Origin: Janthinobacterium rivuli
GTDB lineage: Bacteria > Pseudomonadota > Gammaproteobacteria > Burkholderiales > Burkholderiaceae_D
NCBI RefSeq assembly: GCF_029690045.1
Contig: NZ_CP121464.1
Location: forward strand, 6,138,001-6,202,000
DNA: 64,000 nucleotides
Direction: 5' to 3'
Numbering within the stretch: position 1 is the first letter of the stretch; the number at the start of each line of letters is the position of its first letter. The notes below the pieces were generated by a model. The model made no database searches and was not told the DNA's origin. It was given only the letters and a program-made list of their open reading frames with translations. Below, in pieces: positions 38,857-48,122 of this stretch. A program made the position numbers and the translations under genes.

Positions 38857-39924
38857 ATGTCATTCTCCCCCAATTCCTCCACCGCGCCGGCCTCCGCCGA
38901 CGCTCGCCTGACCCTGTTGAAAGCCTGGTTGGCCCCGCTGAACCTCGTCGCGCCCGAATCCGCCCGCCCCGCTTCCAGCGATGCGAGCTTCCGCCGCTAC
39001 TACCGTCTCGACGTGCTGCCAGGCAATGCAACATTGCCAGGAAGTACACTCATCGCCATGGATGCGCCGCCCGAGCGCGAAAACGTGCCCGCCTATATCA
39101 AGGTGGCCGGCTTGCTGAAAGGCGCCGGCGTGTCCGTGCCCGAGATCATCGCGCAAGACCTGGAACAGGGCTTCCTGCTGCTGTCCGACCTGGGCACGAC
39201 CACCTATCTCGACGCCCTGAACCACGACAATGCCAGCGTGCTGTACGCCGAAGCGCTGGAATCGCTGATGAAAATCCAGCTGGCCAGTCAGCCCGACGTC
39301 TTGCCTGACTTCGACCGCGCCTTCATCCTGCGCGAAATGAATCTGTTCCCGGAATGGTTTATCGGCAAGCACCTGGGCGCCACCTTGACGGATGTGCAAC
39401 AAACCCAGCTGGACAAGGTTTTCGAGGCCATCACGGCGAATATCTTGTCGCAGCAACAAGTATTCATGCACCGCGACTACCATTCGCGCAATTTGATGCA
39501 CATCAACGATGGTTCCATCCCCAATCCCGGCATCCTCGACTTCCAGGACGCCGTCTTCGGCCCCGTCACCTACGACATCGCCTCGCTGCTGCGCGACGCG
39601 TATATCCAGTGGGATGAGGAACTGGTGCTCGACTGGGTAATCCGCTACTGGCAGCGCGCCAAGCAGCTGGGCTTGCCAGTCAATCCCGACATCGACGCCT
39701 TCTACCGCGATTTCGAATTCACGGCCCTGCAGCGCCACCTGAAAATCCTCGGCCTGTTCGCGCGCCTGAATTACCGCGACGGCAAGGATCTGTACATGGG
39801 CGACCTGCCAACCGTGCTCGACTACGTGCGCAAGACCGCCAACCGCTACACGGAACTCAAGCCGCTGGTGCGTTTGCTCGATGCCCTCGAGAACAAAACG
39901 CCGCAGGTCGGTTACACCTTCTGA
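38857..39924 (+). CDS. amgK: N-acetylmuramate/N-acetylglucosamine anomeric kinase
   Basis: 355-aa aminoglycoside-phosphotransferase-fold kinase. AmgK phosphorylates MurNAc (and GlcNAc) at C1, the first step of the peptidoglycan-recycling shunt that bypasses de novo UDP-MurNAc synthesis. The catalytic loop is FMHRDYHSRNLM and the metal site ILDFQDAVFGPVTYD. The ATG at 38857 is preferred; the frame extends upstream into the lptD promoter. murU follows after 43 bases, and linkage to lptD is the same as in Pseudomonas. Confidence 0.93.
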   Translation: MSFSPNSSTAPASADARLTLLKAWLAPLNLVAPESARPASSDASFRRYYRLDVLPGNATLPGSTLIAMDAPPERENVPAYIKVAGLLKGAGVSVPEIIAQDLEQGFLLLSDLGTTTYLDALNHDNASVLYAEALESLMKIQLASQPDVLPDFDRAFILREMNLFPEWFIGKHLGATLTDVQQTQLDKVFEAITANILSQQQVFMHRDYHSRNLMHINDGSIPNPGILDFQDAVFGPVTYDIASLLRDAYIQWDEELVLDWVIRYWQRAKQLGLPVNPDIDAFYRDFEFTALQRHLKILGLFARLNYRDGKDLYMGDLPTVLDYVRKTANRYTELKPLVRLLDALENKTPQVGYTF

Positions 39925-39967
39925 TCACGTCAGAGCAATTTACAATGAATCAGAAAACGAGTATTCC

Positions 39968-40687
39968 ATGAAAGCCATGATCTTTGCCGCAGGCCGCGGT
40001 GAACGGATGCGTCCGCTTACCGATACCTGTCCCAAACCGCTGCTGAAAGTGCGCGGCCGTCCGCTGATCGTCTGGCATGTGCTGAACCTGGTGCGCGCCG
40101 GCATCACCGACATCGTCATCAACCATTCGCACCTGGGCCACCAGATCGAGGAAACCCTGGGCGACGGCAGCGCGTATGGCGCGCGCATCGCGTATTCGCC
40201 CGAGACCACCCCGCTGGAAACGGCGGGCGGCATCGCCCAGGCGCGCCATTTGCTGGGCGATGAACCATTCCTCGCCATTTCCGGCGATATCTATTGCCCG
40301 TATTTCGACTTCAAGCAGGTACTCGACGTGCTGGCCGACAAGGATGTGCTGGGTACGCCGTACCCGGCCGACCAGCGCGACATCGCCTGGACTTACCTGG
40401 TGCCCAATCCCGACTTCCACCCCAAGGGCGACTTCGGCCTGACCTTGTTCGCGATCAACAATACGGACGACACCAAGTGGACCTTCGCCAACATCGGCGT
40501 GTACCGCCCTGAAATGTTCGACGGCATCGCGCCCGGCAGCCACGCCAAGCTCGGCGATTTGCTGCGCCGGTATGCGGACCAGGGCCGCGTGGGCGGCGAG
40601 GTCTATCCTGGCGAGTGGACGAATGTGGGTACGCCGGCACAGCTCGACGCGCTCAATGGCGTGACAGCCAAGGCAAGCGCAACATGA
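39968..40687 (+). CDS. murU: N-acetylmuramate alpha-1-phosphate uridylyltransferase
   Basis: 239-aa sugar nucleotidyltransferase that turns MurNAc-1-phosphate and UTP into UDP-MurNAc. The N-terminal MIFAAGRGERMRPLTDTCPK is the nucleotide-binding signature, with Lys of CPKPLL conserved; SGDIYCPY supplies a metal-binding Asp. The true start is ATG 39968; longer frames reach into amgK. Its stop overlaps the pepP start (ATGA). Confidence 0.93.
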   Translation: MKAMIFAAGRGERMRPLTDTCPKPLLKVRGRPLIVWHVLNLVRAGITDIVINHSHLGHQIEETLGDGSAYGARIAYSPETTPLETAGGIAQARHLLGDEPFLAISGDIYCPYFDFKQVLDVLADKDVLGTPYPADQRDIAWTYLVPNPDFHPKGDFGLTLFAINNTDDTKWTFANIGVYRPEMFDGIAPGSHAKLGDLLRRYADQGRVGGEVYPGEWTNVGTPAQLDALNGVTAKASAT

Positions 40688-42009
40688 TGGCCAACTACGC
40701 GGCCCGGCGCGCGGCGCTGCTGGCGCAGATGCTGCCGGGCAGCGTGGCTGTCATTGCCACGGCGCCCGAGGTGCCGCGCAACAGCGATTGCGATTATCCG
40801 TATCGCCACGACAGCTATTTCTATTACCTGAGCGGCTTTACGGAACCCGACAGCGCCGTGGCCCTCGTGGCCGCCAGCGCCACGGCGCCCGCGCGCGCCA
40901 TCCTGTTTTGCCGCGCCAAGAACACGGAGCGCGAAATCTGGGACGGTTTCCGCCATGGCCCCGAAGCGGCCCGCGCCACATTTGGTTTCGATAGCGCCTT
41001 TCCCATCGAGGAACTCGACGTGGAAATGACGCGCCTGCTGGCCGACTGCCCCGCCATTTACTATGCGCTGGGCGGCAGCCTCGATGCGCAAGTAAAAGTC
41101 TGGCGGCACAACGTGCGGCAAAAGGCCCGCAGCGGCGTCACGGCGCCCGCCATCGCGCATGACGTCAATGACATGCTCGACGCCATGCGTCTGCTGAAAG
41201 ACACGGAAGAACAGGGCCTGATGCGCCGCGCGGCCGCCATTTCCAGCGCCGCCCACGTGCGCGCCATGCGTGCCACGCGGCCCGGCATGCACGAATACGC
41301 GCTCGAAGCGGAGCTGCTGTACGAATTTCGCCGCAGCGGCGCGCAGTTCCCCGCATATTCCTCCATCGTGGCCGGCGGCGGCAACGCCTGCATCCTGCAC
41401 TACAGCGCCAACAACGCGCTCTTACAAGACGGCGAGCTGGTGCTGATCGACGCCGGCTGCGAACTCGATGGCTACGCCTCCGACATCACGCGCACCTGGC
41501 CCGTCAACGGCCGTTTCAGCGGCCCGCAACGGGCGCTGTATGAACTGGTGCTGGCGGCGCAACAGGCGTCGCTGGACATGCTGCGTCCCGGCTTGCCGCA
41601 CAGCGCCATCCACGAGGCGGCCGTGCAGGTGCTGGCGCAGGGCATGCTGGACCTGGGTTTGCTGGACCGGCAGAAAAGCGGCGGCGTGCAGGACGTCATC
41701 GCCGACAAGGCGTATATGCCCTTCTACATGCACGGCACCAGCCACTGGCTGGGCATGGACGTGCACGACGTGGGCGCCTACCGCGACACGGGTACGCCCG
41801 GCAAGCCGTGGCGCGCTTTGGCGCCGGGCATGGTGCTGACGGTGGAGCCGGGCATCTATGTGCGCCCGGGCGCGGGCGTGCCGGAGCAGTTCTGGCATAC
41901 CGGCATCCGCATCGAAGACGATGTGCTGGTCACGCCGCAAGGCCATGAAGTCTTCAGCTCGGCGCCCAAGAGCGTCGCTGAAATCGAACAACTGATGTCA
42001 CAGGATTAA
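40684..42009 (+). CDS. pepP: Xaa-Pro aminopeptidase
   Basis: 441-aa metallopeptidase that removes N-terminal residues preceding proline. The pita-bread metal ligands are visible in order: IDAGCELDGYASDITRTW, HGTSHWLGMDVHDVG, VEPGIYV and IRIEDDVLVT; the N-terminal creatinase-like domain carries DCDYPYRHDSYFYYLSGF. ATG at 40684 overlaps the murU TGA. It precedes a UbiH-like gene, as in the pepP-ubiH cluster of E. coli. Confidence 0.95.
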   Translation: MMANYAARRAALLAQMLPGSVAVIATAPEVPRNSDCDYPYRHDSYFYYLSGFTEPDSAVALVAASATAPARAILFCRAKNTEREIWDGFRHGPEAARATFGFDSAFPIEELDVEMTRLLADCPAIYYALGGSLDAQVKVWRHNVRQKARSGVTAPAIAHDVNDMLDAMRLLKDTEEQGLMRRAAAISSAAHVRAMRATRPGMHEYALEAELLYEFRRSGAQFPAYSSIVAGGGNACILHYSANNALLQDGELVLIDAGCELDGYASDITRTWPVNGRFSGPQRALYELVLAAQQASLDMLRPGLPHSAIHEAAVQVLAQGMLDLGLLDRQKSGGVQDVIADKAYMPFYMHGTSHWLGMDVHDVGAYRDTGTPGKPWRALAPGMVLTVEPGIYVRPGAGVPEQFWHTGIRIEDDVLVTPQGHEVFSSAPKSVAEIEQLMSQD

Positions 42010-42018
42010 CGCCGCCGC

Positions 42019-43161
42019 ATGCATACACCGTCCACTTTCGATCTCGCCATCTGCGGCGCCGGCCCCGTCGGCATGGCGCTGGCCGCCCTGCTGGTGCAGC
42101 GCGGCGGCCGCGCCGCCGGCATCGCCCTGCTCGACGCCAAATCCATCGAACAAGCGAGGCGCGACCCGCGCACCATCGCCCTGTCGCACGGCAGCCGCCA
42201 GATTCTCGAGGAAGCGGGCGCCTGGCCCGTGGAGGCGACACAGATCCACCAGATTCACGTCTCGCGCCGCGGCCAGTTCGGGCGCAGCCTGATGGACCGC
42301 GGCGAGCATGGCGTCGAAGCGCTCGGCTATGTCGCCCGTTACGGCGCCGTCGTCAGCGCGCTGGCCGACGTGTGCGAGCGCCTGGGCGTGGCCAGCCTGC
42401 GCCCGGCCCTGGTGACGGGCAGTGCCGAGGATGCCGACGGCGTCAGCGTGCAGATCGAGCAGGCGGGCGCCGCCTCGAGCTTGCGCGCCAGCCTGCTGGT
42501 GCAAGCCGAGGGCGGCCTGTTCGGCCAGCAACCGGAACGCGCCGTCAGCCGCGATTATGGCCAGAGCGCCATCATCGCCCATGTGCGCACAAGTAGCCCC
42601 ATCGCCCACCGCGCGTATGAACGCTTCACCGACGAAGGCCCGCTGGCCCTGCTGCCTCAGGACGATGGCTACGCGCTCGTGTGGTGCGTGCCGCCCACGC
42701 GCGCCGAACAATTGCTGGCCCTGGACGACGCGGCCTTCCTGGCGCGCCTGGGCGCCGCCTTCGGCAGCCGCCTGGGACGCTTTACGCATACGACGGCGCG
42801 CCTGGCCTATCCATTGGGCCTGAACGCCCAAGGGGGCGGCACGCCGCGCACGGTCGCCATCGGCAATGCGGCGCAATCCCTGCACCCGGTGGCGGGACAG
42901 GGCTTGAACCTGGGCTTGCGCGACGCCGCCGTGCTGGCCCGCGTGCTGGCGCAGGACGGCAGTCCGGCCGGGCTGGAACGCTACGCCAGCCTGCGCCAGG
43001 CCGACCGGGGGCTGACCGTGCGCGTCACCGACACCATGGCGCGCATCTTCACGGGCAGCGCGCCCACGCAAGGCTTGCTGGGCCTGTCGCTGGGCCTGCT
43101 GGACGCATTTCCCCCTGCACGCAAGGCATTGGCTGGATTGATGATGTACGGCCGCCGCTAA
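42019..43161 (+). CDS. UbiH/UbiF/VisC-family FAD-dependent hydroxylase
   Basis: 380 aa. The FAD dinucleotide motif is DLAICGAGPVGMALAALL near residue 6, and the second FAD motif is AIGNAAQSLHPVAGQGLNLG. The family hydroxylates the ubiquinone ring. Following pepP by 9 bases, it most likely corresponds to UbiH-type activity, although the ring position cannot be set from sequence. The DG-type motif (RDPRTIALSHGSRQIL) is conserved. Confidence 0.9.
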   Translation: MHTPSTFDLAICGAGPVGMALAALLVQRGGRAAGIALLDAKSIEQARRDPRTIALSHGSRQILEEAGAWPVEATQIHQIHVSRRGQFGRSLMDRGEHGVEALGYVARYGAVVSALADVCERLGVASLRPALVTGSAEDADGVSVQIEQAGAASSLRASLLVQAEGGLFGQQPERAVSRDYGQSAIIAHVRTSSPIAHRAYERFTDEGPLALLPQDDGYALVWCVPPTRAEQLLALDDAAFLARLGAAFGSRLGRFTHTTARLAYPLGLNAQGGGTPRTVAIGNAAQSLHPVAGQGLNLGLRDAAVLARVLAQDGSPAGLERYASLRQADRGLTVRVTDTMARIFTGSAPTQGLLGLSLGLLDAFPPARKALAGLMMYGRR

Positions 43162-43276
43162 GGCTTAGCAATAAGGAAAGAGCTGGGGCAAAAAAGAAAC
43201 AGGGAACATATCCGGCATGGAGTAAACGGCCTGCGGATGCGACAATGGCTGTCACCTGGTTTCTGGCGACCGTTCC

Positions 43277-44230
43277 ATGACAGATGCATTGCCCGCAGCA
43301 CCGCCTGCCGCTCTTCCCGAAGTGCTGTTTTCCCGCCTGCTGGAAGACGCCCTCGACGCCGTCATCATCATCGACGAGCAGTGCCGCATCCGCTATATCA
43401 ATGGCGCCATGCAGGCATTGTCCGGCTATGCCAGCGGAGAATTGCTGGGCCAGACCCTGAACGGCCTGCTGCCCGACGCCGTCGGCGCGCAGCACGACAA
43501 CCACGTGATCAATTACATCCGCAGCTCGCGCACGTCCAGCGTGCTGGGCAAGATACGCGAATTCGCCATCCGCCACCGCGACACGCAGATGATCCCCATC
43601 GAAATGAAGGCGATGGACCTGGGCGTGGTCGACGGCATGCGCTATTTCGGCGCCTTTTTGCTCGACGTGCGCGAACGGCGCGAACTGGCGGCAAAGAACG
43701 CCAGCCTGCTGGCGCAGCTGGAACAGCAGGCGCTGCACGATGCGCTGACGTCGCTGCCCAACCGGCGCGCCTATGAAGCGCAGGCCGAGCAGGCAATGGC
43801 GCGCGCGGCGCGCAGCGGCGCAGCCCTGAGCGTGGGCGTGGCCGACCTCGACCATTTCAAGAAGATCAACGACCGCTACGGCCATGCCGTGGGCGACGCC
43901 GTGCTGCGCACGGTGTCGCAGGCGCTGCGCGACACGGGACGCATCACCGACGTGGCGGCGCGCCTCGGCGGCGAGGAGTTCGGTCTGCTCTTCCCCGACG
44001 CCAGCCTGCAGCAGGCGCACCAGGTGGCCGAGCGCATCCGCGCGGCCGTGGCAGCGGCCGTCACCGTGCTGCCCGACGGCGGCGCGTTGCACGTCACCAT
44101 CAGCATCGGCGTGGCGCCACTGGTGCAGGGCGCCAGCCTGGACGCGGCCATGTCGGATGCCGACAAGGCCCTGTATGTCGCCAAGCACCAGGGACGCAAC
44201 CAGGTCGTCGCGGCAGCGGCCGGCCAATAA
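43277..44230 (+). CDS. PAS-GGDEF diguanylate cyclase
   Basis: 317 aa, cytosolic. Residues ~15-135 form a PAS sensor domain (LEDALDAVIIIDEQCRIRYI); residues ~150-315 a GGDEF domain with active site GGEEF (231-235) and an inhibitory I-site RITD (222-225) at the right 5-residue spacing. It should make cyclic di-GMP with product feedback. No EAL domain and no obvious target pathway nearby. It stands alone, ending at a bidirectional hairpin facing pntB. Confidence 0.93.
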   Translation: MTDALPAAPPAALPEVLFSRLLEDALDAVIIIDEQCRIRYINGAMQALSGYASGELLGQTLNGLLPDAVGAQHDNHVINYIRSSRTSSVLGKIREFAIRHRDTQMIPIEMKAMDLGVVDGMRYFGAFLLDVRERRELAAKNASLLAQLEQQALHDALTSLPNRRAYEAQAEQAMARAARSGAALSVGVADLDHFKKINDRYGHAVGDAVLRTVSQALRDTGRITDVAARLGGEEFGLLFPDASLQQAHQVAERIRAAVAAAVTVLPDGGALHVTISIGVAPLVQGASLDAAMSDADKALYVAKHQGRNQVVAAAAGQ

Positions 44231-44232
44231 AA

Positions 44233-44255
44233 ACGGCCCGCGCAAGGCGGGCCGT
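44233..44255. terminator. Bidirectional terminator hairpin
   Basis: Perfect 9-bp stem ACGGCCCGC / GCGGGCCGT with a 5-base loop in the 44-base gap between the convergent cyclase and pntB genes. T-runs are short, so termination efficiency is uncertain. Confidence 0.65.
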
Positions 44256-44274
44256 CCGGTCGCCGAAAGCGGCG

Positions 44275-45741
44275 TTATTCGATGGCTTTCAACATATCCT
44301 CGATCACCTTCTTGGCGTCGCCAAACACCATCATCGTGTTCGGCTGGTAGAACAGGTCGTTGTCCAGGCCCGCATAGCCGGAAGCCATCGAACGCTTGTT
44401 GACGATGATGCTCTTGGCTTTATACGCTTCCAGAATCGGCATGCCGGCGATCGGCGATTTCGGGTCCTTCGCCGCCGGGTTGACGACGTCGTTCGCGCCC
44501 AGCACCAGCACCACATCCGTCTGGCCGAATTCGCCGTTGATGTCTTCCATCTCGAAGACCTGGTCGTACGGCACTTCCGCTTCGGCCAGCAGCACGTTCA
44601 TGTGGCCCGGCATGCGCCCCGCCACCGGATGGATCGCGTACTTGACGGTGATGCCCTTGTGCGTGAGTTTTTCCACCAGCTCTTTCAGCGAGTGCTGCGC
44701 GCGCGCCACGGCCAGGCCGTAGCCGGGCACGATGATGACGGTTTCCGCATTGCCCATGATGAAGGCGGCGTCGTCGGCCGAACCCGATTTCACGGGACGC
44801 TGTTCCTGCGCGCCCGCCGCGCCAGCGGCCGGCGCATCGCCGCCGAAGCCGCCGAGGATGACGTTGAAGAACGAACGGTTCATGGCCTTGCACATGATGT
44901 ACGACAGGATCGCGCCGGAGGATCCCACGAGCGAACCGGCAATGATCAGCATCGAGTTATTCAGCGAAAAACCGATGCCGGCCGCGGCCCAGCCCGAATA
45001 ACTGTTGAGCATCGATACCACCACCGGCATGTCGGCGCCGCCGATGGGGATGATGATCAGCACGCCCAGCGCAAAGGCGATGACGGTCATGACGATGAAC
45101 GGCGTCCAGGCCGGCTCGACACCGTCGGCGAAGCAGAACACCAGGCCCAGCGCGATCATCACCAGCGCCAGCACGAGGTTGAGCATGTGCTGGCCCTTGA
45201 AACTGACGGGCGCGCCCTGGAACAGGCGGAACTTGTATTTGCCCGACAGCTTGCCGAAGGCAATCACGGAACCGGAGAACGTGATGGCGCCGACAAAGGT
45301 GCCGATGAACAGCTCGAAGCGGTTACCGATGGGCAGCGCCTCGCCGTTCTTGGCGATATTGAAGGCCCACGGTTCCGACACGGCCGCCACGGCGATGCAC
45401 ACGGCCGCCAGGCCGATCAGCGAATGCATGGCCGCCACCAGTTCCGGCATCTTCGTCATTTCCACGGTTTTCGCCAGGTAGGCGCCGATGGCGCCGCCCG
45501 TGACGATGCCGATGATGACGAGGGTCAGGCCCATGCCGCCCGTTTGCTGCTCCTTCAGTTTGAGGATCAGCGCCACGGTGGTGACGGCGGCAATGGCCAT
45601 GCCGCTCATGCCGAAGGCATTGCCGCGGCGCGCCGTCGAGGGCGACGACAGGCCCTTCAAGGCCTGGATGAAGCACACCGAGGCGATCAGGTACATCATC
45701 GTCACCAGGTTCATGGTGACGAAGCTCATGGCGTGACTCAT
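44275..45741 (-). CDS. pntB: NAD(P) transhydrogenase subunit beta
   Basis: 488-aa inner-membrane subunit with about nine membrane helices and a C-terminal NADP-binding domain ([49 protein letters not shown]). The enzyme uses the proton gradient to pass hydride from NADH to NADP+. Last gene of pntAA-pntAB-pntB; overlaps pntAB by 4 bases. Confidence 0.96.
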   Translation of the reverse strand: MSHAMSFVTMNLVTMMYLIASVCFIQALKGLSSPSTARRGNAFGMSGMAIAAVTTVALILKLKEQQTGGMGLTLVIIGIVTGGAIGAYLAKTVEMTKMPELVAAMHSLIGLAAVCIAVAAVSEPWAFNIAKNGEALPIGNRFELFIGTFVGAITFSGSVIAFGKLSGKYKFRLFQGAPVSFKGQHMLNLVLALVMIALGLVFCFADGVEPAWTPFIVMTVIAFALGVLIIIPIGGADMPVVVSMLNSYSGWAAAGIGFSLNNSMLIIAGSLVGSSGAILSYIMCKAMNRSFFNVILGGFGGDAPAAGAAGAQEQRPVKSGSADDAAFIMGNAETVIIVPGYGLAVARAQHSLKELVEKLTHKGITVKYAIHPVAGRMPGHMNVLLAEAEVPYDQVFEMEDINGEFGQTDVVLVLGANDVVNPAAKDPKSPIAGMPILEAYKAKSIIVNKRSMASGYAGLDNDLFYQPNTMMVFGDAKKVIEDMLKAIE

Positions 45742-46052
45742 TCTTTTGCTCCTTGCTTGGCTTTCGGTTCTTTTTTACGGAACATCTCGAGCATGCGCTG
45801 CGTGACGAGGAAGCCGCCGAACACGTTGACGGCGGCCAGCGCCACGGCCAGGGTGCCGGCCGCCTGCGCCAGCGGGCCTTGCGTCAGGCCGGCCGCCAGC
45901 ATGGCGCCGACGATGATGATGGCGGAAATGGCATTGGTGACGGCCATCAGCGGCGTATGCAGCGCCGGCGTGACGGTCCAGACGACGTGGTAGCCGACAT
46001 AAATGGCCAGCACGAAGATGATCAGGTTAATGATGGTGTGACTGATTTCCAT
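45738..46052 (-). CDS. pntAB: NAD(P) transhydrogenase subunit alpha, membrane part
   Basis: 104 aa with three to four membrane helices ([56 protein letters not shown]). In three-gene transhydrogenases this replaces the C-terminal membrane domain of the E. coli alpha chain. Gap to pntAA is 24 bases. Confidence 0.95.
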   Translation of the reverse strand: MEISHTIINLIIFVLAIYVGYHVVWTVTPALHTPLMAVTNAISAIIIVGAMLAAGLTQGPLAQAAGTLAVALAAVNVFGGFLVTQRMLEMFRKKEPKAKQGAKE

Positions 46053-46076
46053 GATGTTGTTCTCTCCGGCGCCGCG

Positions 46077-47189
46077 TTATTTTCTGAGGATGTCATTGCC
46101 CGCGCAAACCAGGCTGGCCTTGATGATTTCATCCTCGCGGTCGATCAGCAATTGATCGTCCTTGTCGATGATGAGCTTTAAGAAGTCCAGCACGTTGCGC
46201 GCATACAGGGCCGAGGCATCGGCCGCCACCAGGGTCGCCAGGTTCGGTTCGCCCACGATGTAGACGCCGTGCTTGACCACCGTCTTGCCCAGTTCCGAGA
46301 GCGGACAATTGCCGCCCTGCTCGACGGCCAGGTCGACGATGACGGAACCGGGTTTCATGGCTTTCACCGTTTCTTCGGAAATGAGCACCGGCGCGGCGCG
46401 GCCGGGAATCAGCGCGGTGGTGATGATGATGTCGGCCAGTTTCGCCCGTTCGTGCACGAGTTCGGCCTGGCGGCGCATCCAGTCGGCCGGCATGGCGCGC
46501 GCATAGCCGCCCGAGCCCTTGGCGATTTCCTTTTCTTCATCGGTAAGGAAAGGCACGTCGAGGAACTTGGCGCCCAGCGACTCCACCTGTTCCTTGACGG
46601 GCGGGCGCACGTCGGACGCCTCGATGACGGCGCCCAGGCGCTTGGCCGTGGCGATCGCCTGCAAACCGGCCACGCCCACGCCCATGATCAGCACGCGGGC
46701 CGCCTTGACGGTGCCGGCCGCCGTCATCAGCATCGGCATGAAGCGCTGATAGGTATTCGCGGCCACCAGCACGGCCTTGTAGCCGGCGATGTTCGCCTGC
46801 GACGACAGCACGTCCATCGACTGCGCGCGCGTGATGCGCGGCACGGCTTCCAGCGCGAAGGCGGACAGCCCGGCCGTGGCCATGGCGGCGATATTGTCCG
46901 CGTCAAACGGGTTGAGCATGCCGATCAGCACCGTGCCGCTGGCCATCAGCGCCCGTTCTTCGGCATCGGGCGCGCGCACCTTGAGCACGATGGCGCAGCC
47001 ATAGGCTTCCTGGGCCGTGCCGATCTGCGCGCCGGCGGCGGCATACGCCTCGTCGGGAATCGAGGCTTGCAAGCCCGCTCCCGACTGCACGACGATCTGA
47101 TGCTTGGCTGCCAGCTTCTTGACTGTCTCGGGCGTTGCCGCCACCCGCGTTTCACCAGGCCGTGTTTCGGCCGGTATGCCTATCCTCAT
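46077..47189 (-). CDS. pntAA: NAD(P) transhydrogenase subunit alpha, NAD-binding part
   Basis: 370 aa, alanine-dehydrogenase-like NAD(H)-binding domain I. MRIGIPAETRPGETRVAATPE opens the protein; the nucleotide fold shows VLIMGVGVAGLQAIATAKRLG, and the hydride-transfer loop is MKPGSVIVDLAVEQGGNCP. First gene of the operon; a palindrome lies about 80 bases upstream. Confidence 0.96.
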   Translation of the reverse strand: MRIGIPAETRPGETRVAATPETVKKLAAKHQIVVQSGAGLQASIPDEAYAAAGAQIGTAQEAYGCAIVLKVRAPDAEERALMASGTVLIGMLNPFDADNIAAMATAGLSAFALEAVPRITRAQSMDVLSSQANIAGYKAVLVAANTYQRFMPMLMTAAGTVKAARVLIMGVGVAGLQAIATAKRLGAVIEASDVRPPVKEQVESLGAKFLDVPFLTDEEKEIAKGSGGYARAMPADWMRRQAELVHERAKLADIIITTALIPGRAAPVLISEETVKAMKPGSVIVDLAVEQGGNCPLSELGKTVVKHGVYIVGEPNLATLVAADASALYARNVLDFLKLIIDKDDQLLIDREDEIIKASLVCAGNDILRK

Positions 47190-47601
47190 GATGCCTCCGC
47201 TAATTGATAAACTGACTAGAATCTAACACGGAAAGCAGCGCGTTAAACGTTTGTGAAGCAGCAACTTTTAGTCGTACGACACTAATTTACCCCTAATACC
47301 AATCCTTGTTCCGCCATGCGGTATGGCGCCCGTATTGTGGGAAAGGTGTGTCAATCTCACCACAGTCGAGCACGTGTGCGCGCTTGTTTTGACCACCGGT
47401 AAAGCCTATATTAGCGGGCGTTTCCTGCCATCTTGCCGCCTAAGCCCCCATGCTAGTGCGCTCCCCGGGAAAGACGTAAGTACCTCCCACCGCTATTTGC
47501 TAAAACGTTGTCATTTATCAATATGTCCGCGCAACAGAAGGCCGGGTTCAAACCGCGCGCGCAGAACAAGATAAAATGTCGGCTCTTTCAAGGATGGAAT
47601 C
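47190..47601. other. Long intergenic region between pntAA and the Nudix gene
   Basis: 412 bases without a convincing gene. It holds the promoter of the divergent pnt operon, an 18-bp dyad at 47268-47285, and near the right end GATAAAATG, a plausible -10 for the Nudix-mnmA unit, followed by an AAGGATGG ribosome site. Codon-like structure is absent in the rest. Confidence 0.5.
47268..47285. promoter_or_regulatory. Palindromic site upstream of pnt operon
   Basis: TTAGTCGTACGACACTAA contains a perfect 10-bp palindrome (GTCGTACGAC, 47271-47280) within a slightly asymmetric 18-bp dyad. It is about 80 bases before the pntAA start. A GntR- or TetR-type repressor site is plausible; the regulator is unknown. 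Confidence 0.4.
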
Positions 47602-48081
47602 ATGCCGAGAATCTGGAAACCCTCTGTCACCGTTGCCGCCATCGTCGAGCGCGACGGCCTGTTTTTACTGATTGAAGAAGAGACCAGCGAAGGCATCAAG
47701 ATCAATCAACCGGCCGGTCACCTCGACCCGTTCGAGTCGCTGGAACAGGCGGTGATCCGCGAAACGCTGGAAGAAGCGGCCTACGATTTCATCCCCACGG
47801 CACTGGTCGGCATGTACATGTCGCGCTATCAGTCACTGCGCACGGGCGAGGACGTGACTTATTTGCGCTTCACCTTTTGCGGCACGGCCGGCGCCGAGCA
47901 TGACCGCCCGCTGGACGAAGGCATCATCCGCACCCTGTGGATGACGCGCGACGAACTGGCCGCGTGCCAGGAACGCCACCGCAGCCCGCTGGTGCTGCAG
48001 TGCGTGGACGAATACCTGGCTGGCCGGCGCGCGCCGCTGGCCCTGCTGCACACGCATGCGTCCGTTTTCAATAGCGCATAG
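47602..48081 (+). CDS. Nudix hydrolase (NudJ-like)
   Basis: 159 aa. The Nudix box runs from residue 39: GHLDPFESLEQAVIRETLEE, matching GX5EX7REUXEE, with Ala in place of the usual Gly after it. NudJ-type enzymes hydrolyse nucleoside di/triphosphates and the thiamin precursor pyrophosphate. It precedes mnmA by 41 bases, the same order as nudJ-mnmA in E. coli, so cotranscription is likely. Confidence 0.92.
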   Translation: MPRIWKPSVTVAAIVERDGLFLLIEEETSEGIKINQPAGHLDPFESLEQAVIRETLEEAAYDFIPTALVGMYMSRYQSLRTGEDVTYLRFTFCGTAGAEHDRPLDEGIIRTLWMTRDELAACQERHRSPLVLQCVDEYLAGRRAPLALLHTHASVFNSA

Positions 48082-48122
48082 CAATACGCATTGCCATATT
48101 ATTAAAGTAACTGGAAAGCAAG

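Noticed and set aside
47323..47574. 83-codon plus-strand open frame in the pntAA-Nudix gap
   Set aside because: No ribosome site, irregular composition and no recognisable domain; it probably occurs by chance.
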